From contig DASZAE010000032.1 of NCBI GenBank assembly GCA_035945515.1, positions 73,333 through 137,332 of the forward strand: 64,000 bases of DNA, written 5' to 3'. The DNA comes from RH2-MAG17b sp035945515. GTDB taxonomy: Bacteria; Acidobacteriota; Terriglobia; UBA7540. The notes under the pieces were generated by a model, which saw only the letters and a program-made list of their open reading frames with translations, had not been told where the DNA came from and did no database searches. The position numbers were made by a program, and so were the translations under genes. Below are positions 41,927-51,380 of this stretch, piece after piece (the first letter of the stretch is position 1; every line of letters starts with the position of its first letter).

Positions 41927-42655
41927 CTACTCGCCCGGATGATTAAGGAATAGAATGGCTGCGCTCGCGGCGGGCAGGCCAACGGTGAACATTCCATCGT
42001 CGCCAGCGATGGTTTCCTCGCGCGCTGCGTCCCAGCCGCCGTCCGAATTGACTTCGGCGCCAGCTAGTCGCACTCCGGCGGTACTGTCGATAGCCGGCGC
42101 CGTTAGGCGCCAGAGCTTTGCTTGCGGCGCGGGAGTGCCGCTCTCCAGCCTGGCGCGAACGGTCTGCCGTTCGTCTTTGTTGAAGAGTGCGACGCGCATT
42201 TCGGAGTGTGTCTTCGCGGCATAGGCTGTGACGTTCAGCGATTGCGTGTCGACTCGTGTTTCGACCATCGTCGCGCCCGCGAATTGCTCTGCGACGAGCA
42301 GTCCATAGTATATCGGTCGCGCCGAGTAGTTTGCTTCCGGGCCGCTCGCGATGGGCGTGTAAACTCCGGTGCGTCCACCATGAAAATTGACGCCCACGTA
42401 GCCGCTATGGGCGAGAAACAGCATGTAATCGGCGGCCCACAGCGCCGACGCAAACGTATCGATGACGCCCCGCTTGCCGCCGTTGTAGCAGGAATTACCC
42501 TCGGTCATGCGGAAGGGACGGTGACACCTGCGGCTCGCCGCCATGATTCGCGGGGTGTTCTCGAGCAGGCGCTCGATTGTCATGCGCGGATCCGACGGCG
42601 GTCCCTCTGCATAGTAGTGTCCGCTGAGCAGCACGATATCCTTCGCGCCCCGTTG
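41927..42655 (-). pseudogene. GH79-type glycoside hydrolase, C-terminal fragment
   Basis: About 240 residues resembling the C-terminal half of GH79 (beta-glucuronidase-like) enzymes: RMTEGNSCYNGGKRG, SALWAADYMLFLAHSGYVGV, YYGLLVAEQFAGATMVETRV and a beta-sandwich end with AAILFLNHP. The catalytic N-terminal barrel and any signal peptide are missing. The frame is cut at about 42650, where it meets an unrelated gene on the same strand, so this is a truncated remnant. Confidence 0.7.
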
Positions 42656-43230
42656 ATGAGTTCGCGGGTCTCGCCTCTCAATTCGAATTCGTTAAGCACC
42701 TCGTCGCTGAAATGTTCCGAAGTCTTCCGCCATTCCTGGAACGAAGGACAGACAGCAGGCTTCGAACGCTTCCATTGCCGTTCGCAATAGGACCAGTAGG
42801 CTTCATCGCGAAGGGCGGCGAGATCACGCACGGCGTAATAACCTACAGCATTCATCCAACCTTCCCGCCTGCGCCTGCTGAAGATATGTTCGTTGATCCA
42901 CCGTTCAAGGTGATACCAGAAGAAGGGTGGACTCCGTCGATCATCCAGCCTGTGTTCCGCTACGAATTGCAGGAAGCCTGGACAGCGCTTCTCTACGGCT
43001 TCGGCGAGCCACTCCGGAAAACCGCTCTCCGTATCCTCGATGGCTCGAACCCACAGCGTGAAAGCTTCCCACTTTACATATTGTTCGCGGGCGTTCCGCA
43101 ACTGCGGCCACGGAATTCGCGCCGCCTCTCTTTCAGCCATCCGGCGCGCGACTTCACCTACCCGCTGTTGAAGCTTGCCCGGTCGCCAAGGACGGCTCTG
43201 TTTAGCTGAGATCAATGTCATTGGCTCCAA
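42650..43230 (-). CDS. Hypothetical protein truncated at its 3' end
   Basis: A helical, charged protein of ~190 native residues (QQRVGEVARRMAEREAARIP; HLERWINEHIFSRRRREGWM; SYCERQWKRSKPAVCPSFQE). After ELRGETRELI near 42655 the frame passes into the GH79 fragment and would end at 42580. The family seems conserved, but I cannot name it. The junction marks a deletion or recombination. Confidence 0.5.
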
Positions 43231-43533
43231 CCTCGGCCGCGACCGGACAGCTCCAAAGAATTACACACCCTGCTTTACGGCACAAGATAAAGGCAGCGGG
43301 CGGCGGCACAGCTTCCGGGTACGTCGTTCGACCGCAATGCTGAGATATGCCTCCAGTTTCTGAATGGATACTAGCCCAGGACGCGGTTAGCGGCGCGTAA
43401 CGCCCTGTCGTGCACTGAACATGGAACATTCGGAATCCGCAAGCTCGCTTCAAGGTCAAGTGCTAGACTGAAGGCCGGACGAGGGTATACATGTTCCGGC
43501 ATACCCAGGCGCTAACCGACAGTTTTTGGGAAC
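43231..43533. other. 303-bp intergenic stretch
   Basis: Between the divergent hypothetical gene and the GNAT gene. No gene or clear structure seen; it presumably holds the two promoters. Confidence 0.35.
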
Positions 43534-44289
43534 ATGATCGCAAGAGCTATCAAAGCGGAGCTGAAGGACATCCAGTCCCTTCGTGCGTTGTTTCTCCAGG
43601 AAACCAATTTCCAGATTCGATACAACTCGTGTCACGAGCGCGGCTGGACGGACTCGTATCTCTTGATTATTGACGATGTCACCGTTGGGTACGGCTCGAC
43701 CAAGGGGCAAGAGATATCGAATAGGGACACCGTATTCGAGTTTTTCGTCATTCACTCGTTCGCAAAGCTGGTCAGTGTGCTGTTCCGCGAGTTGCTCTCC
43801 GCTTCTGGCGCGAAGTACATCGAATGTCAGAGCAACGACATGCTACTGTCCTCGATGCTCTATGAGTTCTCGCGAGACATAGGCGCGAACGTCGTGCTGT
43901 TCGAGGATCATGCCGTGACTGAGCACGTCATTCCTGACGGCGTGGTTCGCCCCAGGTGCAACGACGACCAGATATTTGAGCACAAGGTCGAGCCGGTTGG
44001 CGACTATGTTTTAGCGCTGCCGGGAGGGGTCGTCGCGACCGGCGGATTTATGGTCCACTACAACAGGCCATTCACAGACCTGTACATGGAGGTTCGAGAG
44101 GATTGCCGCAGGAGGGGATTTGGAAGCTTCCTTCTGCAGGAGCTGAAGAAGCAATGCTACCTCATCGGCAGCGTTCCTGCAGCTCGCTGCAACCTGGAGA
44201 ACACGGCGTCACGGGGCGCGCTGATCAAGGCCGGTCTGAGAGTGTGCGGATTCATGTTAACGGGCAAGATCAAAACCGCGGGCTGCTAG
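43534..44289 (+). CDS. GNAT-family N-acetyltransferase
   Basis: A 251-residue protein. The C-terminal part has the GNAT acetyl-CoA binding motif A (DLYMEVREDCRRRGFGSFLL, R-R-x-G-F/G-S) and motif B (ARCNLENTASRGALIKAG). The N-terminal half is a second, divergent GNAT-like region. It transfers an acyl group to an amine; the substrate is unknown. It is transcribed away from the truncated gene to its left. Confidence 0.82.
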   Translation: MIARAIKAELKDIQSLRALFLQETNFQIRYNSCHERGWTDSYLLIIDDVTVGYGSTKGQEISNRDTVFEFFVIHSFAKLVSVLFRELLSASGAKYIECQSNDMLLSSMLYEFSRDIGANVVLFEDHAVTEHVIPDGVVRPRCNDDQIFEHKVEPVGDYVLALPGGVVATGGFMVHYNRPFTDLYMEVREDCRRRGFGSFLLQELKKQCYLIGSVPAARCNLENTASRGALIKAGLRVCGFMLTGKIKTAGC

Positions 44290-44395
44290 ATTCGCAGCAC
44301 GCCATGACACGTCTGCGAAAGTCAAGAACGGATCACCACTCCTCGGTTCCAGATTTCTCAAATCCTGGATCGTCGGGGACTCGGAAACTGCCACA

Positions 44396-45376
44396 CTACT
44401 GGGCAGTGCGTATCGTGTTTAACTCCGGCACTGTTTCGAATGGGATCTCGGGAGAAGTGATTGGCGCGCGTAGTTGTTCGATCCGGTCAGGCGACATGTT
44501 GCCGAGGAACTTCGAAGTCTCTGTGATATGCGGGATGCGCTCGGGAAGAATGCCCATCAGTCTGGCGCAAGTTGCGTCGGCGGCAACCGGATCGTCCGAA
44601 AGAATTATGCTAGTCAATCGACGACCATTTCCAGAAAGTGGCCCGTTCCCCTCCATGCACACAATTGCGTCCGCGATGACGAAATGGATTGGCACGGTTG
44701 CTGCGAGGTCCACGATACATTGCTGAATACCCCGCCAATGGAGCAGATTCTTGGGCCAGCCGTACTTGACCCCCGGCACCACGCCAAACATATTCTTCAT
44801 GCTCAGCGTAACCCCAGCCCAATGGTGAGTTTTGACTTTCGGCATGGAGACGATGAACTGCGCCTCCAGCACGGTGCGGGGCAGCCAAAGATACTTGAGG
44901 CCGCTATAATCAGCCCGCAGGCGGGTCTTGACGACGGCATCGCGGTTGAGATCGACAAACGGAATTCCCTGGTCTTTGAGCTTTTGGTCGACGCCGGTTG
45001 CCCGAAGCAGCAATTGGGTGTCCCGCTGATGGCCTGGGCCTTCGGCAACGACAACTTGTTTGGCGCCGAAACGCCGGAAGCACTCCGCCGCGGCTGTGAT
45101 AAGGAGGGGGTGCGTGTTGATTTCAGCCCCTGGGATGTAATCAACCAGATTCGGCTTCAGGAGAACGTACTTTCCAGAGAGGCTCACGTTGAACAATTTG
45201 AGCCCATCCCAGAGTATATTCGAAAGTTTCTCCGAGTATTCAGAACCTGGCAAAATGGCGACGCGAGAGCGGAGAGGGCGCCGGTCGGAGTCGTAGCGGG
45301 GAACAAGGAAAGGTAAGGAAGCCGCGATCCCACCGGCTTTCCGTGAGGACTGTGCGGGAATCTTGTGACGGGTCAA
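44396..45376 (-). CDS. DUF362 protein
   Basis: A 326-residue protein with DUF362 blocks: VLLKPNLVDYIPGAEINTHP, SMPKVKTHHWAGVTLSMKNM, GVVPGVKYGWPKNLLHWRGI and VIADAIVCMEGNGPL. No clear cysteine cluster for a 4Fe-4S centre is present. It overlaps the upstream terpene-cyclase-like gene by ATGA, so the two act together; the reaction is unknown. Confidence 0.85.
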   Translation of the reverse strand: MTRHKIPAQSSRKAGGIAASLPFLVPRYDSDRRPLRSRVAILPGSEYSEKLSNILWDGLKLFNVSLSGKYVLLKPNLVDYIPGAEINTHPLLITAAAECFRRFGAKQVVVAEGPGHQRDTQLLLRATGVDQKLKDQGIPFVDLNRDAVVKTRLRADYSGLKYLWLPRTVLEAQFIVSMPKVKTHHWAGVTLSMKNMFGVVPGVKYGWPKNLLHWRGIQQCIVDLAATVPIHFVIADAIVCMEGNGPLSGNGRRLTSIILSDDPVAADATCARLMGILPERIPHITETSKFLGNMSPDRIEQLRAPITSPEIPFETVPELNTIRTAQ

Positions 45377-46326
45377 GGAGTCACCTTGAAGGGATTACAT
45401 GAGGTTGCGCAATCGAGAGCCAGCACAACAGCGGCCAACACCGCCATGTCGTCGAGAGCATCAAATTCCGCGAGGCCGGCAAGACTTTCGTGGATCCTTT
45501 TCACGGGTTTGCCGTGGGCATGCAGCGCGAGGATAGCCCAAGCGAGGCTCCACGGAGCTTCGCAAGCGTAGGCCTCGCCTTCAAGCCATTGGACGCTGCG
45601 CGTGGTGATCTCGGTCGGCGGGTCGCCTTGAAGCGCCAGTAGCGCGATGGCGGTTGCATCAACGTGCGCTGCCATTGGACTTCCATATACCACGCCATTG
45701 CCGGCATTCCACCCGCCGCCTGAACAGGCGCGGTCAACGAGCATTTCCACGCCGCGCCGGATGCGAAAAGCTACTTTGCTCGGACAACAGCAAGGGAAGC
45801 TCTGTTTGAGTGCGAGCACAGCAAACGCGGTCGGGACGACCCAACTGCACGTGCCTGGCTGCCACGGCCAGCCGAATTTATCAGGATCGAAACGCGCGTG
45901 AGTGTCCCTGGTCCGAAACTTCCAGTTCCAAGGCCAGCTTGCCTCTTTGCCTCTGTTATTCAACAGCCAGCGGACCGCACGGCTTCGGGCGCGTTGGAAA
46001 GTTCCAAGAGTATTCAGCGTCAGTAACGCCAAGCCGCTAAGTCCTGATGCCTGGTCATCGCCAGTAAATGCTCCCCATCCTCCATCAGAGCGCTGCGTAT
46101 GAACCAGAATATTGGTGTCTATGGAGCTATCCCGACGTAATGCCAACAAAGCAAGGCAGGTCGGTTCAAGCGCCGTTTGGCCGCTCCCGCGAAGGAACAG
46201 CCAGCCGCCCTGGGGCAGCTCACGGGCAATAAGCGAAGTGCGAAGACGCTTGAGAAGTGACTTCACGCAGCCAGTCTCAGCCATGAAGCGATTGGTGTCA
46301 AAATTGCCAACCTGTGCAGAGCGCAA
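45373..46326 (-). CDS. Prenyltransferase/squalene-oxidase repeat protein
   Basis: A 317-residue protein made of alpha-toroid repeats: QRSDGGWGAFTGDDQASGLS, LLTLNTLGTF, GGGWNAGNGVVYGSPMAAHV, DATAIALLALQGDPP. These QxxDGGW-type repeats are typical of squalene cyclase and prenyltransferase superfamilies, but it is half the length of a true cyclase and lacks the DxDD acid motif. An in-frame ATG near 46284 is an alternative start. It is co-transcribed with DUF362. Confidence 0.78.
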   Translation of the reverse strand: MRSAQVGNFDTNRFMAETGCVKSLLKRLRTSLIARELPQGGWLFLRGSGQTALEPTCLALLALRRDSSIDTNILVHTQRSDGGWGAFTGDDQASGLSGLALLTLNTLGTFQRARSRAVRWLLNNRGKEASWPWNWKFRTRDTHARFDPDKFGWPWQPGTCSWVVPTAFAVLALKQSFPCCCPSKVAFRIRRGVEMLVDRACSGGGWNAGNGVVYGSPMAAHVDATAIALLALQGDPPTEITTRSVQWLEGEAYACEAPWSLAWAILALHAHGKPVKRIHESLAGLAEFDALDDMAVLAAVVLALDCATSCNPFKVTP

Positions 46327-47010
46327 AAACGGCAGGCCGCGAGGGATCTGATCCGGTCAAGCGATGGTGTGGTCTACGGAAGGTATGGATCCCTGCCGGA
46401 GGTGGTCAGGACCGAGCAAATCGTAGCGAGAAGTTGCTCATACCTGATTCATTTTTTTCCGGGATCGCTCTGGTCTCCGTTTTGGAGGACCTAGTCACCA
46501 ATCCGCAGCAAGAGATAGTTCACACCTGATTCTTTTCCAACGTGTTCTCTGATCTTAAGGACCTGCAATCGTCCCGCACTTGGCGCTGCCCAGCATAAAC
46601 CGTAGCAAGAACTTATTCGCATCCGGTTCGTTTTCTTCGACAGTCTGTCATGATGGGCGAGTTGCGACCAACTGCGGTGTGGCACTGCCAGGAGCCAATC
46701 GTAGCAAGAAGAACTTCACACCCGGTTCATTTTTTGGCGCAATCGCTCTGGTCACCGTTTTGGAAGACCGAATCACCAATCCGTAGCAAGTGATAGTTCA
46801 CACCTGATTCTTTTCCACGGAAGTCCGGAGGGGGAGTCACGATCACCTGCCCACTGGCGCTGCCTGGGCGAAACCGTTGCAAGAAGAAGTTCACATCGGG
46901 TTCGGAGGCCGCTGCGATCCGTTGAAGAGGTTCTAATCCGGCTGTTGCGCTGCAGAAGCGGCCTCTGGCTTTGGCAAGAGCGCCGGTCCCATTGTAGTGT
47001 CAGCGTTGTG
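46327..47010. other. Intergenic array of six degenerate repeats
   Basis: About 680 bp without a credible gene. It contains six diverged copies of a ~35-bp word around CGTAGCAAGAAG..TTCACACCTGATTC, described under the repeat feature, followed by the leader of the MoxR-like gene. Confidence 0.6.
46421..46905. repeat. Six interspersed repeats, 82-99 bp period
   Basis: Copies of GTAGCAAG(A)AG..TTCACACCTGATTC begin at about 46423, 46505, 46602, 46701, 46793 and 46876, all on the plus strand. Copies 1-3 with their spacers resemble copies 4-6 (for example ATCGCTCTGGTC.CCGTTTTGGA follows copies 1 and 4, and GGCGCTGCC follows 2 and 5), so a three-unit block was duplicated. Spacers are partly conserved, unlike CRISPR spacers. 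The role is unknown; iteron, protein-binding array or decayed repeat are all possible. Confidence 0.65.
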
Positions 47011-47787
47011 ATGTTCACTTCGGTCCAGGAACTAGCAGAGAAACTTTGGGCGCCCCATTACGTGATCGATCCCGTCACGCTAGAGGATTTGTATCTCGCG
47101 GCGCGCCTCCAAAAGCCCCTACTTGTCGAAGGCCCTCCCGGTTGCGGAAAGACTGAGTTGGCTTACGCGATTGCTGAGGCGGCGAGAACCACCGTCGAGC
47201 GCCTTCAGTGCTACGAGGGCATCAACGAGGAGAAAGCCATCGGCCGGTTCGACGAGGGCCTGCAGAAACTATTTCTCGAAACGCAAGCCGAGCATCCCGA
47301 CGGGGACTGGGAGGCCATCCGCAAGCGCCTGCATTCTCTTGAATTCTTTGCAGAAGGGCCCATCGTGCGGGCCGTGCTTCGCAAGGGCAAGCCCTGCGTG
47401 CTGTTGGTCGATGAGATCGACAAGATCAGCCAGGAGTTTGAGGCCACGCTGCTTGAAATTCTCAGCGCCTGGCAGGTGACGGTGCCCAAGCTGGGCACCC
47501 TCAAAGCCGATCCGGCGGTGATTCCCTTCGTGGTCTTGTCGTCGAACGAGGAGCGGAGACTTGGGGACCCGTTACGGCGGCGCTGTATTTACTTACGGTT
47601 TGAATATCCGACAGTCGAGCGCGAAGCGGAAATCCTGGCCCTACGAACCCAGGGTCTGAATGAGCCGCTGCAGGCGCAAATCGTGGGTTTAGCGCACGCC
47701 TTGCGCGGTTGGGTGATGGAGAAGCCCACGTCGATTGCGGAAATGCTGGATCTGGCCCGGGCGCTCGATCTCTGGGTGTCGAAGTAA
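47011..47787 (+). CDS. MoxR-type AAA+ ATPase, probably C-terminally truncated
   Basis: A 258-residue protein from ATG 47011. Walker A EGPPGCGKTEL (~39-49), Walker B VLLVDEIDK, sensor 1 FVVLSSNEERRLGDPLRRRC with arginine finger. These are MoxR-type motifs; such ATPases usually pair with VWA-domain proteins. The chain stops at ALDLWVSK, just where a serine-recombinase fragment begins, and lacks the end of the lid domain, so the gene seems cut by the recombination event. Confidence 0.78.
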   Translation: MFTSVQELAEKLWAPHYVIDPVTLEDLYLAARLQKPLLVEGPPGCGKTELAYAIAEAARTTVERLQCYEGINEEKAIGRFDEGLQKLFLETQAEHPDGDWEAIRKRLHSLEFFAEGPIVRAVLRKGKPCVLLVDEIDKISQEFEATLLEILSAWQVTVPKLGTLKADPAVIPFVVLSSNEERRLGDPLRRRCIYLRFEYPTVEREAEILALRTQGLNEPLQAQIVGLAHALRGWVMEKPTSIAEMLDLARALDLWVSK

Positions 47788-47796
47788 GACAGACGG

Positions 47797-48528
47797 ACGC
47801 CAAGCTGATCGGCCCAAGATCGCGCGTGCCGCCCACGATGTAATCCGGTTGTGGGTCATCGATCCTCCGCTCGTGAGCGAGGCTGATTTCGCGCGCGTGC
47901 ACGAGATGATGAACCTTAAGAGACAGCGTCATTGGCGAAGTGAGCCGAGTAACGGCCAGAGCCATCATCGATGGACGTACAACGGCTTTCTTACTTGCTC
48001 CGAATGCGGCCATTTGGTCTACACGTCGTTTCGACGGCGCGACTACTACGTGTGTTCGACGAAGCGTACCAAGGGAGGGGGCTGGCGAACCCAATACATG
48101 CGACGCGAGTCACAGCGGCAACTTTCCTAAGCAATCTGGCAAACTTCTGGCAATCTACAGCGACTTTCAGCGAGGAACGCTGCCGTCGCGCGGAACTCGA
48201 GTCGGAGTTGGAATCCTTGATCGAAAAGCGCGAGCGCGTGTTGGACAGCTACTTCGAGGGCATCATCAGCCGGGAGGAGCGCGACCGGAGGCTGGCGGCG
48301 ATTCAGCGCGATCAGGAGCTTTATCAGAGGCTGCTATTGCGGGCAAGGCCCACAGCGGAGTTGTCAGCAGACGCCCTGGCGCGGGTCTTCAGCCCTTTCT
48401 TTGAGTGGGAATATCTCGGTCGGCACGATAAGGGGTTTCCACCATCCCAAATGGAGACACCAATGCTTTCCACGACCTCACTGGGGAGGATACTTGTTTG
48501 GAACGACAGTGTCCAAAACAGACTGTAA
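47797..48528 (+). pseudogene. Large serine recombinase, C-terminal remnant
   Basis: The first frame gives a recombinase zinc-ribbon region (PPLVSEADFARVHEMMNLKR; YNGFLTCSECGHLVYTSFRR with a CxxC). The end of the protein continues in another frame (RCRRAELESELESLIEKRER; FSPFFEWEYLGRHDKG) to 48528. The catalytic N-terminal resolvase domain is absent. It is therefore a remnant with at least one frameshift, fused to the truncated MoxR gene. Confidence 0.7.
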
Positions 48529-48799
48529 CTATTTAAATCTTAGAGCACTTGAGGGCCTGCATGAATTCACCCTGGAAATTATGCTTCCCGCCATCGTTCA
48601 ATAGAGATACAATCGGAATAATGACGCAGCGGCAATTTAGCCCACGTTACTGTCGTGATTGAACCTGCAACGGAAGCCACCAGTGTGGACAGAGTGGCAG
48701 TAGTCTGACGATGGGCCGAGACCGCTAGCAAGAGCACTTTCGCGTGAGGTGTAGTTCGGCACCGGGCAGCGCCGCGACCAATAGCAAAGCAGCGTACTC

Positions 48800-49474
48800 A
48801 TGGACCTCGATAAACGGAACCCGACCGAATTGAACATGCCTCTTCGATTTCGGCTTGTAAATGGACATCCTGTGGTGGCCCAATGCAACGAACGAATCGT
48901 CGAGATACCTTTTGTGCATCGAGCCTTACCCTCTCCTTTCCGAGGCCGGGTTCTAGATGTCGGTTGTCGCGAGAGTCAACTATGTTTCGAAGTGTCCTGT
49001 CTAGGCTTCGAGACATGGGCCATTGATATAAGACCTCAGCCGATAAGATTTCCTGGTGTACACTACGTTCAGGCTGACATTTGTAGAGATCCGTTCACGT
49101 CGGCAGTCTTTGATGTCATTATCGCGTGCTCCACCATTGAACACATCGGACTGCTTACTTATGGCAATGAGGAGCTTAATCCGGAGGGCGATTCGCTCGC
49201 CATAATGGCCATCTATCGGCTGCTAAAGACCGAAGGACGACTTATCCTGACGGTGCCTTTCGGTAGACCGGGAGCGACGGACTGGTACCGCGTCTATGAC
49301 TATGAATCGTTACATAAGTTACTGTCACCTAATATATTCAAAATACAGAAGGAAGGCTTCTGGCTTAAGGACAATTTATGCTGGATATCTGGATCTTGGC
49401 AAGAGGCTGAGCAAGTGGATTCGCTCTCGCAAGGTGCATGTGCAGTCGCCTGTGTTGTTGTGAGACCCACGTGA
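48800..49474 (+). CDS. Class I SAM-dependent methyltransferase
   Basis: A 224-residue protein with SAM loop VLDVGCRES (motif I, ~50), acidic FETWAIDIRPQP (motif II), YVQADICRDPF (motif III), FDVIIACSTIEHIGL and LLKTEGRLILTVPFG. It has no membrane segment. It methylates an unknown small molecule or sugar. GC and codon use are closer to the AT-richer cargo genes at 53-62 kb than to the element genes, which suggests separate acquisition. Confidence 0.8.
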   Translation: MDLDKRNPTELNMPLRFRLVNGHPVVAQCNERIVEIPFVHRALPSPFRGRVLDVGCRESQLCFEVSCLGFETWAIDIRPQPIRFPGVHYVQADICRDPFTSAVFDVIIACSTIEHIGLLTYGNEELNPEGDSLAIMAIYRLLKTEGRLILTVPFGRPGATDWYRVYDYESLHKLLSPNIFKIQKEGFWLKDNLCWISGSWQEAEQVDSLSQGACAVACVVVRPT

Positions 49475-49631
49475 AGTCCCAGCGGCACTAGAAAAGTCAC
49501 AGCAGTGTGAGGTCGCAGCGATCCGGGCCCAAGGCGACGAGACTATGAAAAAGTGTGGGGTGCATACTGCATACTGGACCCCTGAAGGAGCGAGACAGCT
49601 GATAGGATGATAGAAGGCAATCCATGGCGAT

Positions 49632-49680
49632 GGGGAGCCTAACGGAAGGAGCCCGTAGGGCAACTGGAGTTAGGCTCCCC
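49632..49680. other. Strong stem-loop
   Basis: GGGGAGCCTAAC (49632-49643) and its exact reverse complement GTTAGGCTCCCC (49669-49680) enclose a 25-nt loop that itself contains GCCC-GTA-GGGC. There is no T-tract, so it is not a simple terminator. It lies between the methyltransferase gene and an IS256 fragment and could be part of a structured RNA or an IS-associated hairpin. Confidence 0.5.
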
Positions 49681-49759
49681 GACGACTTCTCGTGCCTACT
49701 GCCGATCAGCCAGGAGTTTGTTTCCCCAAGTCGATGTCCAGTTCTGTATCGTTCATCTT

Positions 49760-50235
49760 CAGCGCAACAGCGCAATGCCAAGAGCCACTTCAGCAAAACC
49801 GATGCCGCCGAATTCAATCAACAAATCCTTACCCTGAAAGCGGCCTGGAACGCCGAGGTCGCCGCCACCCAGTTCGAGGATCTCCGCCAGCACTTCGAGT
49901 CCCGCTCCCCCTGCTTCATCCGCGAGATCCGCAAAAAGCGGTGTCATTACTTGGCTTTCCTCAACTCCCCCGATGTCATCCGCCGCTTCCTGTCCACCAC
50001 CAACGTCGTCGAGGCCGTCAACGGCCAGCTCGAAATCATGCGCCGCAACATCGGGTGCTATTTCCATTCGGAGCAGACCTTGAAGTGGAAGCTGGGCCTA
50101 GCGTCTCGCAGCTGGAAACCGGACGCTGGCGCCGCGTCGCTACCTCCGTCCAGAACGCCCTGGATCAATTCAACGCAATCTTTCAGGCCAGGTTCGAAAC
50201 CGAGGAGTCCACATCCTTATGCTTTCAGACACAAA
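49760..50235 (+). pseudogene. IS256-type transposase, C-terminal fragment
   Basis: KTDAAEFNQQILTLKAAWNA, FIREIRKKRCHYLAFLNSPD, RRFLSTTNVVEAVNGQLEIM and YFHSEQTLKWKLGLASR are IS256 (Mutator-type) transposase sequences. The end continues in another frame (QLETGRWRRVATSVQNALDQ, then NAIFQARFE). The N-terminal DDE part is missing. It is joined directly to an IS21 fragment near 50235. Confidence 0.78.
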
Positions 50236-50547
50236 ATTCTTGACAAGCGCCCGTTAGTCCCGGAAAGCCAAGCCTTCCTTCAGGTCGCTTTCGAGCGCGG
50301 CGAATCCGCCGCCCGGCTCACCGCTCAACTCCTTCGCCTGCTCGATGACTATGGCGCCGCGGAACTGGCCGCCGCTCTCCACGAGGCCCTCGACCATCAC
50401 ACCCCGCGCCTTTCCTCGGTCGCCTTTATTCTGGCTCGCCGCCACCGCCAGCAGCAGCGCCGCACTCCACTCGCCGTCAACTTCTCGCGCCGCCCCGACC
50501 TGGAAAACTTGACCGTTTCAAATCCTTCCCTGGAGGCCTTACGATGA
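50236..50547 (+). pseudogene. IS21 IstA transposase, C-terminal fragment
   Basis: About 100 residues (ESQAFLQVAFERGESAARLT; ALDHHTPRLSSVAFILARRH; FSRRPDLENLTVSNPSLEAL) resembling the end of IstA. It overlaps the following istB by 4 nt (ATGA), as in complete IS21 elements. The catalytic integrase core is lost, replaced by the IS256 fragment. Confidence 0.65.
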
Positions 50548-51380
50548 ACTCTCCGAAAACACCCAAGACCCCGACGATGAACAATGACCTGACCACGCAA
50601 TTGAAATATCTGGGCCTGCTGGTTACGGCTCAGGGCCTCGATGATCTCCTGGCCCGTGCCGCCACCCAGCGCTGGATCCCGCGCCAGCTGCCCGAACAAA
50701 TCGCTCGCTCGGAAACCGAGGACCTCGCCCGCCGCAGCCTCGAACACCGCCTCGCGCAGGCCCGCCTTGGCCGCTTCAAACCCCTCGCCGACTTCGATTG
50801 GTACTGGCCCAGGAAAATCGACTGCCCTTTGATCGAGCGTGCCATCACTCTGGACTTCCTCGCCGAGGCCCGCAACTGCGTGATTGTTGGCGCCAATGGT
50901 TTGTGAAAAGCTCTCAGTGCCAAAAATATCGCGCATGCCACCGTGCTCGCCGGTCACTTCGTCCTGTTCCGTACTATCTCCGATCTGCTGGCCGACCTCG
51001 ACGGCGATTCCCCTGGCCTGCGCCGCCGCAAGTTTCGCTTCTACGCCCGCCCCGCTTTGCTATGCCTGGATGAATGTGGCTATTTGTCTTACGATGCCCA
51101 CGTCGCAGACCTGTTCTTCGAAATCATCAACCACCCTTACGAGCGCAACTCGATCCTGCTGACGACGAATAAAGCCTTCAAGGACTGGAACACCGTCTTC
51201 CCCAACGCCACCTGCATCGTCGCTCTGCTGGACCGCCTTTACTCATCATGCCGATGTCACCCTGATCGAGAGTACTTCCTACAACGTTCGCGAAAGCGCG
51301 TTGGAAGCTGCCGCCCGCAGGAAGCAAAAGAACGAAGGGAAACCGCATGCTCCCCGACCTCGATGCTTATCGCCAAGCTC
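50544..51380 (+). pseudogene. IS21 IstB ATPase, disrupted
   Basis: IstB-like from ATG 50544: LKYLGLLVTAQGLDDLLARA, PLADFDWYWPRKIDCPLIER, then a Walker A where VGANGL is followed by TGA (50904-50906) instead of Gly. The same frame continues with NIAHATVLAGHFVLF, LLCLDECGYLSYDAHVADLF and SILLTTNKAFKDWNTVF. Near 51240 a second lesion shifts the frame; the proper end (TLIESTSYNVRESALEAAAR) is read elsewhere. IstB is the helper ATPase of IS21 transposition; this copy is dead. Confidence 0.82.

Noticed and set aside
46421..46905. CRISPR array
   Set aside because: Repeats are degenerate, spacing is 82-99 bp and spacers are partly copied between blocks; no cas genes in the window.
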